64,000 bases of DNA, taken from NCBI RefSeq assembly GCF_039839275.1, contig NZ_JBDOQP010000007.1:228222-292221 (forward strand), given 5' to 3'. The position numbers were made by a program, and so were the translations under genes. The notes under the pieces were generated by a model. That model did not search any database and was not told the DNA's origin. It saw nothing but the letters and a program-made list of their open reading frames with translations. Positions 1-7,176 of the stretch are shown piece by piece. Within the stretch, counting starts at the first letter, position 1; the number at the start of each line of letters is the position of its first letter. Source of the DNA: Aerobium sp039839275 (GTDB lineage Bacteria; Pseudomonadota; Alphaproteobacteria; Rhizobiales; Rhizobiaceae).

Positions 1-132
1 GCCGGGTGCGGCACGCATCGTGTCGAGCAAGTCGTCGGCAAGGCTGCGGAGTGACGCGTCAAACGCCGCTACCGGTTCGCATGGCGTGCGTAGCGCGGGA
101 TCGGGAAAGCGAACGATCGCGCGGACTGTCAT
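1..132 (-). CDS. def: Peptide deformylase, N-terminal part (cut by window edge)
   Basis: Only the first 44 codons lie in the window; the gene runs off the left edge, so it appears as an open frame only when read to the edge. The ATG (complement of 130-132) opens a protein starting MTVRAIVRFPDPALRTPC, with ADDLLDTMRAAPG at the edge. This is the typical beginning of rhizobial peptide deformylases, which remove the formyl group from the N-terminal methionine of new proteins. The metal-binding and catalytic motifs are outside the window, so the call rests on the N-terminal pattern alone. The start lies 4 bases after the stop of the upstream methyltransferase gene, suggesting translational coupling. 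It could be the shorter second deformylase paralogue found in many rhizobia. Confidence 0.75.
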   Translation of the reverse strand, partial: MTVRAIVRFPDPALRTPCEPVAAFDASLRSLADDLLDTMRAAPG

Positions 133-136
133 GCCG

Positions 137-892
137 TCAGGCATCTTTCGCTGGGCGGCGCATCGCGCGGGTTGCACCCTGCGGCGCGAGCACCGGCACG
201 AAGACGCGTCGCGATGAACGCGCGGCAACGGGCAGGCCCTGGTAGACGCGCTTTTGCGCCTCGACGATGATCACGCCCGCAAAGATCGGCCACAGCCGTC
301 TGCCGGCGCGCTCCAGAAGCGTGTGGAGCCGCATCATCCATCGCCGTTTCGATGGCGGGAAATGCAGGGCGTCCGACCATGCGCCGGGCGTGAAATTGGT
401 ATCGCGAAGCAGGTTGTTGAGCTGCGTGCGCGAGAATGGTCGCCCGGTACCGAAGGGCGTGTGTTCAAAGCGGGCCCAGACACCCCTGCGGTTCGGCACG
501 ACGATGACGAGACGTCCCCCCGGCGCCAGCACGCGCCAGATTTCCATCAGCGTCTCGCGCGGGTTCTCGGCATGCTCGAGCGCGTGGACGAGCAGCATGC
601 GGTCTATCGCCGAATCGAAGAGCGGCAATTCCTCCTCGAACACGAGCGCGGTTGTTGAGGGCCTGCCGGCGGGCCAACTCACCGCGCCCTGCGTCGCGGG
701 CATGAAGGCGAAGACACGATCTGCATCGATGCCGAATCGCTCGAGCCAGGGTAGCGTATAACCCAGCCCGACCAGCCGCTCGTTGGGCAATTTTGCCCAG
801 ATCGACGAGATCGCCATCGTGATCGAGCGCTCGGCCAATCGGCCAAGCGTCGAGGAATAGAATGCGCGAAGGTCGACGATGTCCGAAAGCAT
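137..892 (-). CDS. Class I SAM-dependent methyltransferase
   Basis: 251-residue protein with a Methyltransf_11-type core. The glycine-rich loop is divergent (LVGLGYTLPWL, about residues 39-49), followed by a post-motif II segment (DRMLLVHALEHAENP) and a motif III strand (LAPGGRLVIVVPN), which together fit SAM-binding Rossmann methyltransferases. The C-terminus is basic and may contact a nucleic acid or the membrane, but no substrate can be named. I chose the ATG at 892; an upstream in-frame start at 964 would add 24 residues and overlap the divergent glyoxalase leader. The gene is directly upstream of the deformylase and divergent from gloB. The family is sure, the substrate unknown. Confidence 0.8.
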   Translation of the reverse strand: MLSDIVDLRAFYSSTLGRLAERSITMAISSIWAKLPNERLVGLGYTLPWLERFGIDADRVFAFMPATQGAVSWPAGRPSTTALVFEEELPLFDSAIDRMLLVHALEHAENPRETLMEIWRVLAPGGRLVIVVPNRRGVWARFEHTPFGTGRPFSRTQLNNLLRDTNFTPGAWSDALHFPPSKRRWMMRLHTLLERAGRRLWPIFAGVIIVEAQKRVYQGLPVAARSSRRVFVPVLAPQGATRAMRRPAKDA

Positions 893-998
893 GGTCACAC
901 CGTAGCGATCCATCCCTGCCACATCAAGAAAGTGTCCTGGATGGTTTCCTCCGGTGACAGGCATGCACTATCCTGTGCAGCAACCAAGGAGGTACGTC

Positions 999-1766
999 AT
1001 GGCGGTCGAGATCGAGCAATTCATGTGCCGGAGCGACAATTTCGGGATTCTGATGCGCGATTCGCAGAGCGGTGAAACGGCGCTGATCGATGCGCCGGAG
1101 GAGCGAGCCATTCTCGACGCCGTGGAACGCACCGGTTGGACACCGACCGTGCTCTATGTCACGCATCATCATCCGGATCATGTCGAGGCAAACCTAGCCC
1201 TGAAGCAGCGTTTCGGGCTGAAGATCGTCGGACCCAAGGCGGAGGCCGCCAAGATTCCTGGCATAGACGAGACGGTGGCTGGAGGCGACGTCTTGCGTTT
1301 CGGTGGCGAGGAGATCGGGGTGATCGAAACGCCGGGGCATACTGCGGGCCATGTCTCCTACTACATGCCGAAGTCGGGCGTGGCCTTCACTGCCGATACC
1401 CTGTTTGCGCTCGGATGCGGCCGGCTCTTCGAAGGCACGCCCGCCACGATGTTCGCTTCGCTGAAGAAACTCGCGGCGCTGCCGGCCGAGACGATCGTCT
1501 ATTGCGGACACGAATATACGCTGACCAATGCGCGGTTCGCGCTGACGGTCGACCCGACCAACTCGGCCCTCAAGTCGCGTGTCCGCGAGATCGAGGCTTT
1601 GCGCGCAGACGACAAGCCGACATTGCCGACCACGATCGCGCAGGAACTGGCGACGAACCCGTTCATGCGCGCACACGACCCGGCGATCCGCAGGAACCTC
1701 GGCATGGAAACAGCCTCTGACGAGGCGGTATTCGCCGAAATCCGCAAGCGCAAGGATGTCGCCTGA
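999..1766 (+). CDS. gloB: Hydroxyacylglutathione hydrolase (glyoxalase II)
   Basis: 255 residues. Hydrolyses S-lactoylglutathione to lactate and glutathione, the second step of methylglyoxal detoxification in the cytoplasm. The metallo-beta-lactamase metal motif THHHPDH is at residues 55-61, with further ligands H114 (TPGHTAGH), D133 (FTADTLF) and H171 (CGHEYT). The C-terminal substrate-binding domain (KSRVREIEALRADDKPTLPTT) is present, so this is a full glyoxalase II and not a short MBL-fold protein. An excellent Shine-Dalgarno sequence (AAGGAGG, 986-992) sits 6 bases before the ATG at 999, which decides the start against an upstream in-frame ATG at 954. It is divergent from the methyltransferase gene. 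Length and motifs are normal for the family. Confidence 0.93.
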   Translation: MAVEIEQFMCRSDNFGILMRDSQSGETALIDAPEERAILDAVERTGWTPTVLYVTHHHPDHVEANLALKQRFGLKIVGPKAEAAKIPGIDETVAGGDVLRFGGEEIGVIETPGHTAGHVSYYMPKSGVAFTADTLFALGCGRLFEGTPATMFASLKKLAALPAETIVYCGHEYTLTNARFALTVDPTNSALKSRVREIEALRADDKPTLPTTIAQELATNPFMRAHDPAIRRNLGMETASDEAVFAEIRKRKDVA

Positions 1767-1781
1767 GCCAGTCGCTGCTGG

Positions 1782-2447
1782 TCACAGAATGAAGCCGAGC
1801 GCGATCGATAGCTGAGCCAGATAATAGATCACCCATACCGCCGGTCCCGTCCAGGCGCGATGCGTCGAATCTGGCAGGACGAGAAATCGTTCCGCCGCCA
1901 GAATGGCATCGGACGCCAGGAAGAGCGCGGCGCCGACCATCACAAGCGGTGCGGAAACCGTCGCAGCCGCCAGCATCATGGCCAGAATAGCCGTAACGTA
2001 GGCCGTGACGGGCAGCCGCAGGGACGAGCCGACGGCAGGAAGAAGGCGCACTGTCAGCGGGATCGCGGCTGCGACGGCAATCAGCGGCAGGCCGACCCGC
2101 CAGGGTTGGGCCATCAGGATTTCGACGCCGCCGCCGGCGAGCAAGAACAACGTTACATAGACAATGTGGGCGGCAAGGAAACTCGCGAGACCGGCAAGAA
2201 ACGCACGGTCGTCTTCCTGTGCGAGGAATGCGTCGCCTATTGCACTGAGAACCAGTGCTGCGACGAGAAGGAATGGGCCGCCCTCGATGGCCACCAGAAG
2301 GGCAAGCAGGCCAATGGAGCCGGCCTTCATTGCGGTGCGCCGCCACGAAGGTGCGCGGGCCTGCATCAGTAGGTAGAAGAATGCGGCAACCGCAGAGAAG
2401 AGCAGCGTGCCGTTGGAAAGCGATTCGATCCCGCCGGGAAAAGGCAT
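1782..2447 (-). CDS. YhhN family membrane protein (lysoplasmalogenase-like)
   Basis: 221 residues with about seven or eight hydrophobic segments and little else, matching the YhhN/TMEM86 family. Conserved acidic positions typical of the family are visible in AIGDAFLAQEDDRAF (about residues 67-81) and ASDAILAAERF near the C-terminus. TMEM86B of animals hydrolyses the vinyl-ether bond of lysoplasmalogens; whether bacterial members do this is inferred, not shown. The start is the ATG at 2447, preceded by a GGAGG element about 7 bases upstream; a TTG one codon earlier is less likely. The gene is convergent with gloB, with only 15 bases between stops and no obvious terminator hairpin. Confidence 0.8.
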   Translation of the reverse strand: MPFPGGIESLSNGTLLFSAVAAFFYLLMQARAPSWRRTAMKAGSIGLLALLVAIEGGPFLLVAALVLSAIGDAFLAQEDDRAFLAGLASFLAAHIVYVTLFLLAGGGVEILMAQPWRVGLPLIAVAAAIPLTVRLLPAVGSSLRLPVTAYVTAILAMMLAAATVSAPLVMVGAALFLASDAILAAERFLVLPDSTHRAWTGPAVWVIYYLAQLSIALGFIL

Positions 2448-2491
2448 CAATGGCCCTCCAATGGAGGCCGAGGGTTACCGCGAGGCTGCGA

Positions 2492-3262
2492 TCAGCGCAA
2501 GGCGATGCGGCTCGCGGTGACGCGGACGGTGCCGACCTGCGTTCCTATGGAGGCGTCGACCGGCGTGTAGAAGCCGGTTTCGCCGAGCTTGGCGAAGGAA
2601 ATCGTGATGCGGCTGCGATTCCTGAGGAACTCGATCTGGCGGCGGCCCTGCCGGTAACCCGCCACGGGCACGAAGCGCGCCTGGCACGTTACGCCTTCCC
2701 CGTCGAAGCCGGGCAGTGCGCCGATCGACATGTGGGTGAGTTCAAGGTCGGCGCGCAACTCGCCATCGAAGAAGCGTATGGTGCGGTTGCAGACTTCGTT
2801 TGCGTCCGATGTGCGGATGAGGGTCGAGGTTATCGGATCGAGGGTCGCGTGCAGCGCATCGGCGGTCAGCGGCACCCACGGCGAACGGCGCTTCGGCTCC
2901 GGCCTGTTGACCACGCTTTCGACGCCGGCGCCGCCGAAGCGGATCGTCGTGTGACCCTGCTTGCCGTCGGAAACGTAGTCGAGCACGTAGGAGCTTGGTT
3001 GCGCGCCATCCTTGCCGATCGCGCCTTCCACCTGCGTGGTTCCCTTGGTGTCGTCGAATATGCGGCCCACTCCGGTGCTCGCCACGGTTCCGGCGATGGT
3101 GAAGCGGTCCTCAAGGAACGTGCTGTCGAAACTCGCCCGCGCGATCGGAAGACCGAGCAAGGTGACCGAATATTCCGCCCGGAAGGATTGTTCGCTGGCG
3201 TGAAGGGGCGCGGCCGACGAAAGCGCGGCGAGAGCAACGAGGAAAGCAGTCGGGCCTTGCAT
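2492..3262 (-). CDS. DUF3108 domain periplasmic protein
   Basis: 256 residues with a clear Sec signal peptide (MQGPTAFLVALAALSSAAPLHA, cleaved about residue 22), so a periplasmic or envelope protein. The mature part begins with the EYSVTLLGLPIARASFDSTF pattern typical of DUF3108 (a beta-rich, possibly lipid- or glycan-binding domain). The function of the family is unknown. GGAG 7 bases before the ATG at 3262 supports this start over an upstream GTG at 3274. It is divergent from rpmB, sharing a 250-base intergenic region. The placement of this family next to the L28 gene is common in rhizobia. No catalytic motif was found. Confidence 0.75.
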   Translation of the reverse strand: MQGPTAFLVALAALSSAAPLHASEQSFRAEYSVTLLGLPIARASFDSTFLEDRFTIAGTVASTGVGRIFDDTKGTTQVEGAIGKDGAQPSSYVLDYVSDGKQGHTTIRFGGAGVESVVNRPEPKRRSPWVPLTADALHATLDPITSTLIRTSDANEVCNRTIRFFDGELRADLELTHMSIGALPGFDGEGVTCQARFVPVAGYRQGRRQIEFLRNRSRITISFAKLGETGFYTPVDASIGTQVGTVRVTASRIALR

Positions 3263-3382
3263 GCTTGACTCCACTTGCAGAGCGTCCCTCGCACCGCTTT
3301 GGCAGCAAGGACGGCTTGCCAGAGGATTTCGGCGATTGTAAGGGTGACGCCTCGGACGTGCCGGTCATCGCCAAGCTTGCGC

Positions 3383-3411
3383 TTGACCGGCACGCCAAAT
3401 GCCACTATGGA
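3383..3411 (+). promoter_or_regulatory. Candidate housekeeping promoter for rpmB
   Basis: TTGACC at 3383-3388 and TATGGA at 3406-3411 are separated by 17 bases, a good match to the alphaproteobacterial sigma-70 consensus. The predicted start (about 3418) leaves a 95-base leader before rpmB. Seen in sequence; activity inferred. Confidence 0.6.
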
Positions 3412-3512
3412 ACGGCAACTTTTTCCAAGAGGCCGCCTGACACTGCCCGCGCGCCGTTTATTCATGGTGCGGCAGTCCTGTTTGGCCTGGTAACGAAACG
3501 AAGGTGCAAGAC

Positions 3513-3809
3513 ATGTCCCGTGCGTGTGAACTGACCGGCAAGGCCGTGATGACCGGCAACAATGTGAGCCACGCCAACAACAAGACCCGTCGGCGCTTCC
3601 TGCCGAACCTCTGCGACGTGACGTTGCAGTCGGAAGCGCTGGGGCAGAATGTGCGTCTGCGCATTTCCGCCAACGCGTTGCGTTCGGTCGAGCACCGTGG
3701 TGGCTTGGACGCCTTCCTGATCAAGGCTGGCGTCTCCGATCTGTCGCAGCGCGCGCGCCTGCTCAAGAAGCAGATCGCCAAGAAGCTCGCCGAGCAGACT
3801 GCGGCCTGA
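3513..3809 (+). CDS. rpmB: 50S ribosomal protein L28
   Basis: 98 residues, the normal size for alphaproteobacterial L28. It begins MSRACELTGKAVMTGNNVSH and has the N-terminal CELTGK...GNNVSHANNKTRRRFLPNL signature of the long proteobacterial form, followed by a basic C-terminal helix region (RARLLKKQIAKKLAEQ). It is a structural component of the large subunit near the E site. I chose the ATG at 3513, three codons inside the longest open frame, because family members begin with MSR. It is transcribed from its own promoter and followed 73 bases later by the transporter gene at 3883, so the two may share a transcript. Confidence 0.95.
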   Translation: MSRACELTGKAVMTGNNVSHANNKTRRRFLPNLCDVTLQSEALGQNVRLRISANALRSVEHRGGLDAFLIKAGVSDLSQRARLLKKQIAKKLAEQTAA

Positions 3810-3834
3810 TCCGCAAGCATTCGCTTTCCGATAG

Positions 3835-3855
3835 CGGCGGGCGTTTCGTCCGCCG
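3835..3855 (+). other. Stable hairpin between rpmB and the transporter gene
   Basis: A 9-base-pair stem (CGGCGGGCG, loop TTT, CGTCCGCCG, one G-U pair) lies directly 5' of the aptamer-like element. No U-run follows, so it is not a classical terminator. It could attenuate read-through from rpmB, protect the rpmB mRNA 3' end, or stack on the riboswitch. Confidence 0.6.
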
Positions 3856-3885
3856 ACTGGTTCCATTACCCAGGTTAAAAAAATG
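3856..3885 (+). promoter_or_regulatory. Candidate preQ1-I riboswitch
   Basis: The leader has the preQ1-I layout: P1 5' strand CUGG (3857-3860) followed by UUC, a loop containing UUACC, P1 3' strand CCAG (3870-3873), then an A-rich tail (3877-3883). The conserved blocks GGUUC, ACCC and AAAAAA of this aptamer class are all visible. P2 would pair CAU (3864-3866) with the AUG start codon (3883-3885), and the only Shine-Dalgarno-like bases (AGG, 3872-3874) lie in P1. Ligand binding would therefore hide both ribosome site and start codon. The gene it precedes is a queuosine-precursor transporter, exactly the expected target. Structure is read from sequence; ligand and mechanism are inferred. Confidence 0.72.
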
Positions 3886-4503
3886 TCCCGTACCATTTCG
3901 ATCTGGCCATTCGTGGCCGCAATGGCGGCTGTCGTTGTCGCCTCCAATTTCCTCGTCCAGTTTCCGTTCGGATATCTCGGCCTCCAGGATCTTCTGACCT
4001 GGGGCGCGTTCACCTATCCGCTCGCCTTCCTGGTCAACGATCTCACCAATCGCCGCTACGGCCCCGCCGCCGCCCGCAAGGTCGTGTATGTCGGCTTCGC
4101 CATCGCCGTGGTGCTGTCGATCTGGCTTGCCACGCCGCGCATCGCGATCGCCTCAGGCTCCGCCTTCCTCGTCGCGCAGCTTCTCGATGTTTCGATCTTC
4201 GACCGGATGCGTGAGCGGGCATGGTGGCAGGCACCACTGATATCGTCCGTCATCGGCGCCATCGTCGACACCGTAATCTTCTTTTCGCTGGCTTTCGCCG
4301 CCCGCTTTTCGGCGCTCGACACGGCGTTCGGCCTCGAGGACGGATCGCTCGGTTTTGCAGTGCCGTTCGTTTTCGGCGGTGAGGTGCCGCTCTGGCTGTC
4401 GCTCGCGCTCGGCGACTTCGCCGTGAAGATGTTGATATCGGTGGCGATGCTGGCGCCCTACGGCGTGCTTCTGAACATCGTGCGGCCGGTGCGCACCGCG
4501 TAA
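3883..4503 (+). CDS. yhhQ: Queuosine precursor transporter (VUT family, YhhQ-like)
   Basis: 206 residues with about six membrane helices. It has the family pattern: a short N-terminal helix, the AFTYPLAFLVNDLTNRRYGPAAARKVVYVGF segment (about residues 46-76) and the polar helix SSVIGAIVDTVIFFSLAFA (about 121-139). E. coli YhhQ imports preQ0 and preQ1 for queuosine tRNA modification. Start codon choice is forced, because the ATG at 3883 is the last part of the preQ1-like element and no other good ribosome site is present. The gene overlaps nothing and is convergent with the DUF4175 gene 11 bases away. GluQ, a second queuosine-related enzyme, is encoded at 27.1-28.0 kb. Confidence 0.88.
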   Translation: MSRTISIWPFVAAMAAVVVASNFLVQFPFGYLGLQDLLTWGAFTYPLAFLVNDLTNRRYGPAAARKVVYVGFAIAVVLSIWLATPRIAIASGSAFLVAQLLDVSIFDRMRERAWWQAPLISSVIGAIVDTVIFFSLAFAARFSALDTAFGLEDGSLGFAVPFVFGGEVPLWLSLALGDFAVKMLISVAMLAPYGVLLNIVRPVRTA

Positions 4504-4514
4504 GGCAAGCGCGC

Positions 4515-7073
4515 TCAGCGCATTTCCAGAAGCCGCTCGAGATAATTTCGCTCGATCTCCGGGCTGAGCGCGTTGCCAAGACGGCGGCGGATTTCCTCAA
4601 GGATTTCGCGCGCCCGCTGGACATCGATCTCGTCGGGTACTTCAACCGAATTGCCGAAATCGGGTCCGGTCGTCGCGCGCGGGCGGCCGAGAGGGTCGCG
4701 GTCGGAGCTCTGTTGGCGGCCCCCTTCCTGTCCCTGGCCGTCTTCGCCCTGCATCGCCTGCATCATCTGCTGCATCATGTCCTGCGCGCCGCGGCGCAGT
4801 GCCTCCAGCGCCTGGCCCTGCTCGCCGACCGCCTGCTCGCCCTGGCCCTCTCCAAGAGCGCCTTCTGCGCGGCCCATGGCTTCGCCTGCATCGCCGAACC
4901 CTTCGCCCGGCTCCATCCCCAAGCCCTCCAGCGCCCGGCTCAAGGCTTCGAGGTCCTGCTGGAGCTGGCCCTGGCCCTCCTGCAACTGGCGCAGCGCCTC
5001 GGCAAACTCCTCGGGGGTCATCGGTTGGCCCTGGCCCTGCTGGCCCTGACCCGGCTGCTGCTGCCCCTGCTGTTGCTGGCCTTGCTCCATTTGGTCCATG
5101 CGGAAAGTTTCGTTCATCAGCTCCTGCTGGCGACGCATCAGTTCGCCGAGCTGGTCCATCTGCTGCCGCATCTCGCTCTGCTGTCCCTGGCCGGGGTTCA
5201 TCTGCTGCGGATTACCGGCCTGGAGATTGTTCATCATCTCCTGGAGTTGCTGCAGCATTTCCATGGCCTGGTCGCGCTGGCCCGAGCGCGCGAGGTTCTC
5301 CAACTGGTCGAGCATGCGGTCCAGGTCGCTTTGGCTGAGTTCCTGCGCGTCCTGCGGCATCTGCATGCTCATATTGGGGTTCTGCTGAGCGCGTTCGGCG
5401 AACTCGCGCAGGAAATCGTTCATCGCCTCGCGCAACTCGGCCATCAACTGCTCGAGTTCCTCGTCGCTGGCGCCATTCTCCAGCGCTTGGCGCAAGGCTT
5501 CCTGTGCCTGCCGCAGCCGCCGTTCGGCGTCCGTGAGCGCGCCATCCTCGATCGCCAGCGCCATCTCCCAGAGGTAGTCGGCGACTCCGCGCAATTCGTC
5601 GTCGTTCTCCGCCATGCGAAGCTTGGTGCGCGCCGTCATGATGCCGAGATAGTGGGACAGCGTGTCGAACGTGTCCTCGGGCCTCATCGTGATCGCATCG
5701 ATCAGCGCTAGCACATAGGGCTTATCGTTGGCGTCCAGGGCGAGGATGCGCCGCTGTTCCACCAGAGCCCGCGCCAAGGGGTTGGCGAATGGCCTTTCCG
5801 GCAGAATGATCGTCTTCGTCTCGCTCGTGGCCGTCTGCTCGGCCGCATCCAGCGCCTCAAGCGTGAGCTCGACGGGCGAGCCGGCCCACGGATGCTCCGT
5901 CAGGTCCCGCGAAGTGCGCGCGGCGTTGTCTGGCCCACCGCGGCGCGGCAGAGACAGAGGCATTTCCGGCGCCTCATAGAGCGGGCGGGCATCGGCGTCG
6001 ACATCGTCCGCCGCTTCAATCACCGCCAGTGCCGAGGATGCGCCATAGTCATCCTCGATCTCGTATGCCAGTTCCAAGGCACCATTGACCGCGCGCTGCG
6101 GCTCGCCGCTGAAGCGAATGACCGGCGGATTGTCCGGGATCACGTCGAAGGCCCAACGACGCAGCTCCGTCTCGCCCGAATGCAACATCAGCATGCCATC
6201 GCTGGACAGCGTGTCGGCGAACTGGCGCGACTGGCCGCTCTCCGGCGTCGACGACGCTTCCGTGCTTCCGTCCTCAGGCATCCCCACAGGCGACTGCTCG
6301 CCGGACCCCGCATCCAGGAACGACAGTGTTTCGGCACCGGTACCGCCGGCAACGCGGACGGCGATCGAGCTGCCCGCGGGCACGCTGAACACCGGAGCCT
6401 CATCGGCCTCCCCGGTCTGGGCGGTGAGAAAGAGAGGAGCTCGGCCGGTATAGGCCGGGGGCGTCACCCAGGCATCGATACGGGCGGGAATCGTGTCGGC
6501 GCCGGCATGGCTGCGGAAGGCATCAAGTGGCCGGCCGCCGAGCGGCCCGAACGAAAAGGCAAAGGCGACGACGAGCAGAAGCGCGGCAACGGCGCGAAGC
6601 CCCCAAGGGTCGCGCTCGGGGACGCGCGCGCGCGGCATGTCGCCGGAAAGCCGGTCGAGCCGTGCGGCCATGCGCTTCTGGTGTTCGCTCCACAATGCCC
6701 GCGCAAACGGATCCTGCGATGTCGAGGAAAGCGTGTCGGCCTGAGTACGTACCGGCGCATGTTCGAGGCGGTTTGCGCGTTCTATGCGCCGGTCGATCTC
6801 CGATGCCGTTGGCGAGCGAAAGCGCAGCAACGGGTAGAGGCTTGCGAGGAAGCCGATAACCAGAAAGGCGAGAAGCGCCATCCGGGCCCAGTCGGGCAGC
6901 ACGCGGAAGACACCGAGCCAGGACAGGCTGAAATACAGACTGACGACAATGACGATAGGAAGGACTAGGGGCCACAGCCGCTCCGTGACAATCGCGGCGC
7001 GGACCGTCGAACGGGTCCGTCCGAGCCGTGCCAGGAATCCGGGCTGGAACTGGTTGCTGCCGTTCTCCGCCAT
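4515..7073 (-). CDS. DUF4175 / TIGR02302 membrane protein with Gln/Met-rich tail
   Basis: 852 residues. Two membrane helices lie near the N-terminus (about residues 33-54 and 64-86), a third at about 161-178, followed by a large periplasmic part with Ig-like segments (WVTPPAYTGRAPLFL; PPVIRFSGEP). After a long helical stretch comes a low-complexity Gln/Met/Gly-rich region (about 555-770) with repeated QGQ units and MMQQMMQAMQ. The C-terminus (EVPDEIDVQRAREILEEIRRRL) is conserved in alphaproteobacterial members. The function is unknown; size, membrane anchor and coiled, Gln-rich domain suggest an envelope scaffold, which is inference. The ATG at 7073 is the only sensible start. It lies downstream of lysA, with 103 bases between. 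Confidence 0.85.
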   Translation of the reverse strand: MAENGSNQFQPGFLARLGRTRSTVRAAIVTERLWPLVLPIVIVVSLYFSLSWLGVFRVLPDWARMALLAFLVIGFLASLYPLLRFRSPTASEIDRRIERANRLEHAPVRTQADTLSSTSQDPFARALWSEHQKRMAARLDRLSGDMPRARVPERDPWGLRAVAALLLVVAFAFSFGPLGGRPLDAFRSHAGADTIPARIDAWVTPPAYTGRAPLFLTAQTGEADEAPVFSVPAGSSIAVRVAGGTGAETLSFLDAGSGEQSPVGMPEDGSTEASSTPESGQSRQFADTLSSDGMLMLHSGETELRRWAFDVIPDNPPVIRFSGEPQRAVNGALELAYEIEDDYGASSALAVIEAADDVDADARPLYEAPEMPLSLPRRGGPDNAARTSRDLTEHPWAGSPVELTLEALDAAEQTATSETKTIILPERPFANPLARALVEQRRILALDANDKPYVLALIDAITMRPEDTFDTLSHYLGIMTARTKLRMAENDDELRGVADYLWEMALAIEDGALTDAERRLRQAQEALRQALENGASDEELEQLMAELREAMNDFLREFAERAQQNPNMSMQMPQDAQELSQSDLDRMLDQLENLARSGQRDQAMEMLQQLQEMMNNLQAGNPQQMNPGQGQQSEMRQQMDQLGELMRRQQELMNETFRMDQMEQGQQQQGQQQPGQGQQGQGQPMTPEEFAEALRQLQEGQGQLQQDLEALSRALEGLGMEPGEGFGDAGEAMGRAEGALGEGQGEQAVGEQGQALEALRRGAQDMMQQMMQAMQGEDGQGQEGGRQQSSDRDPLGRPRATTGPDFGNSVEVPDEIDVQRAREILEEIRRRLGNALSPEIERNYLERLLEMR

Positions 7074-7176
7074 AACGTCCTTTCGCGGAATCGCGCCAAG
7101 TCACCAGCTGAAGGATAGCATCAATCGCGGCGAAGGCGAGGCGGGCAACAAATCGTGATGGAAGGCAACGCTGCCT

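Noticed and set aside
2255..3268. Long 337-codon open frame on the + strand opposite the DUF3108 and YhhN genes
   Set aside because: It lies antisense to two recognisable genes, has no family resemblance and carries the biased composition of a high-GC shadow frame.
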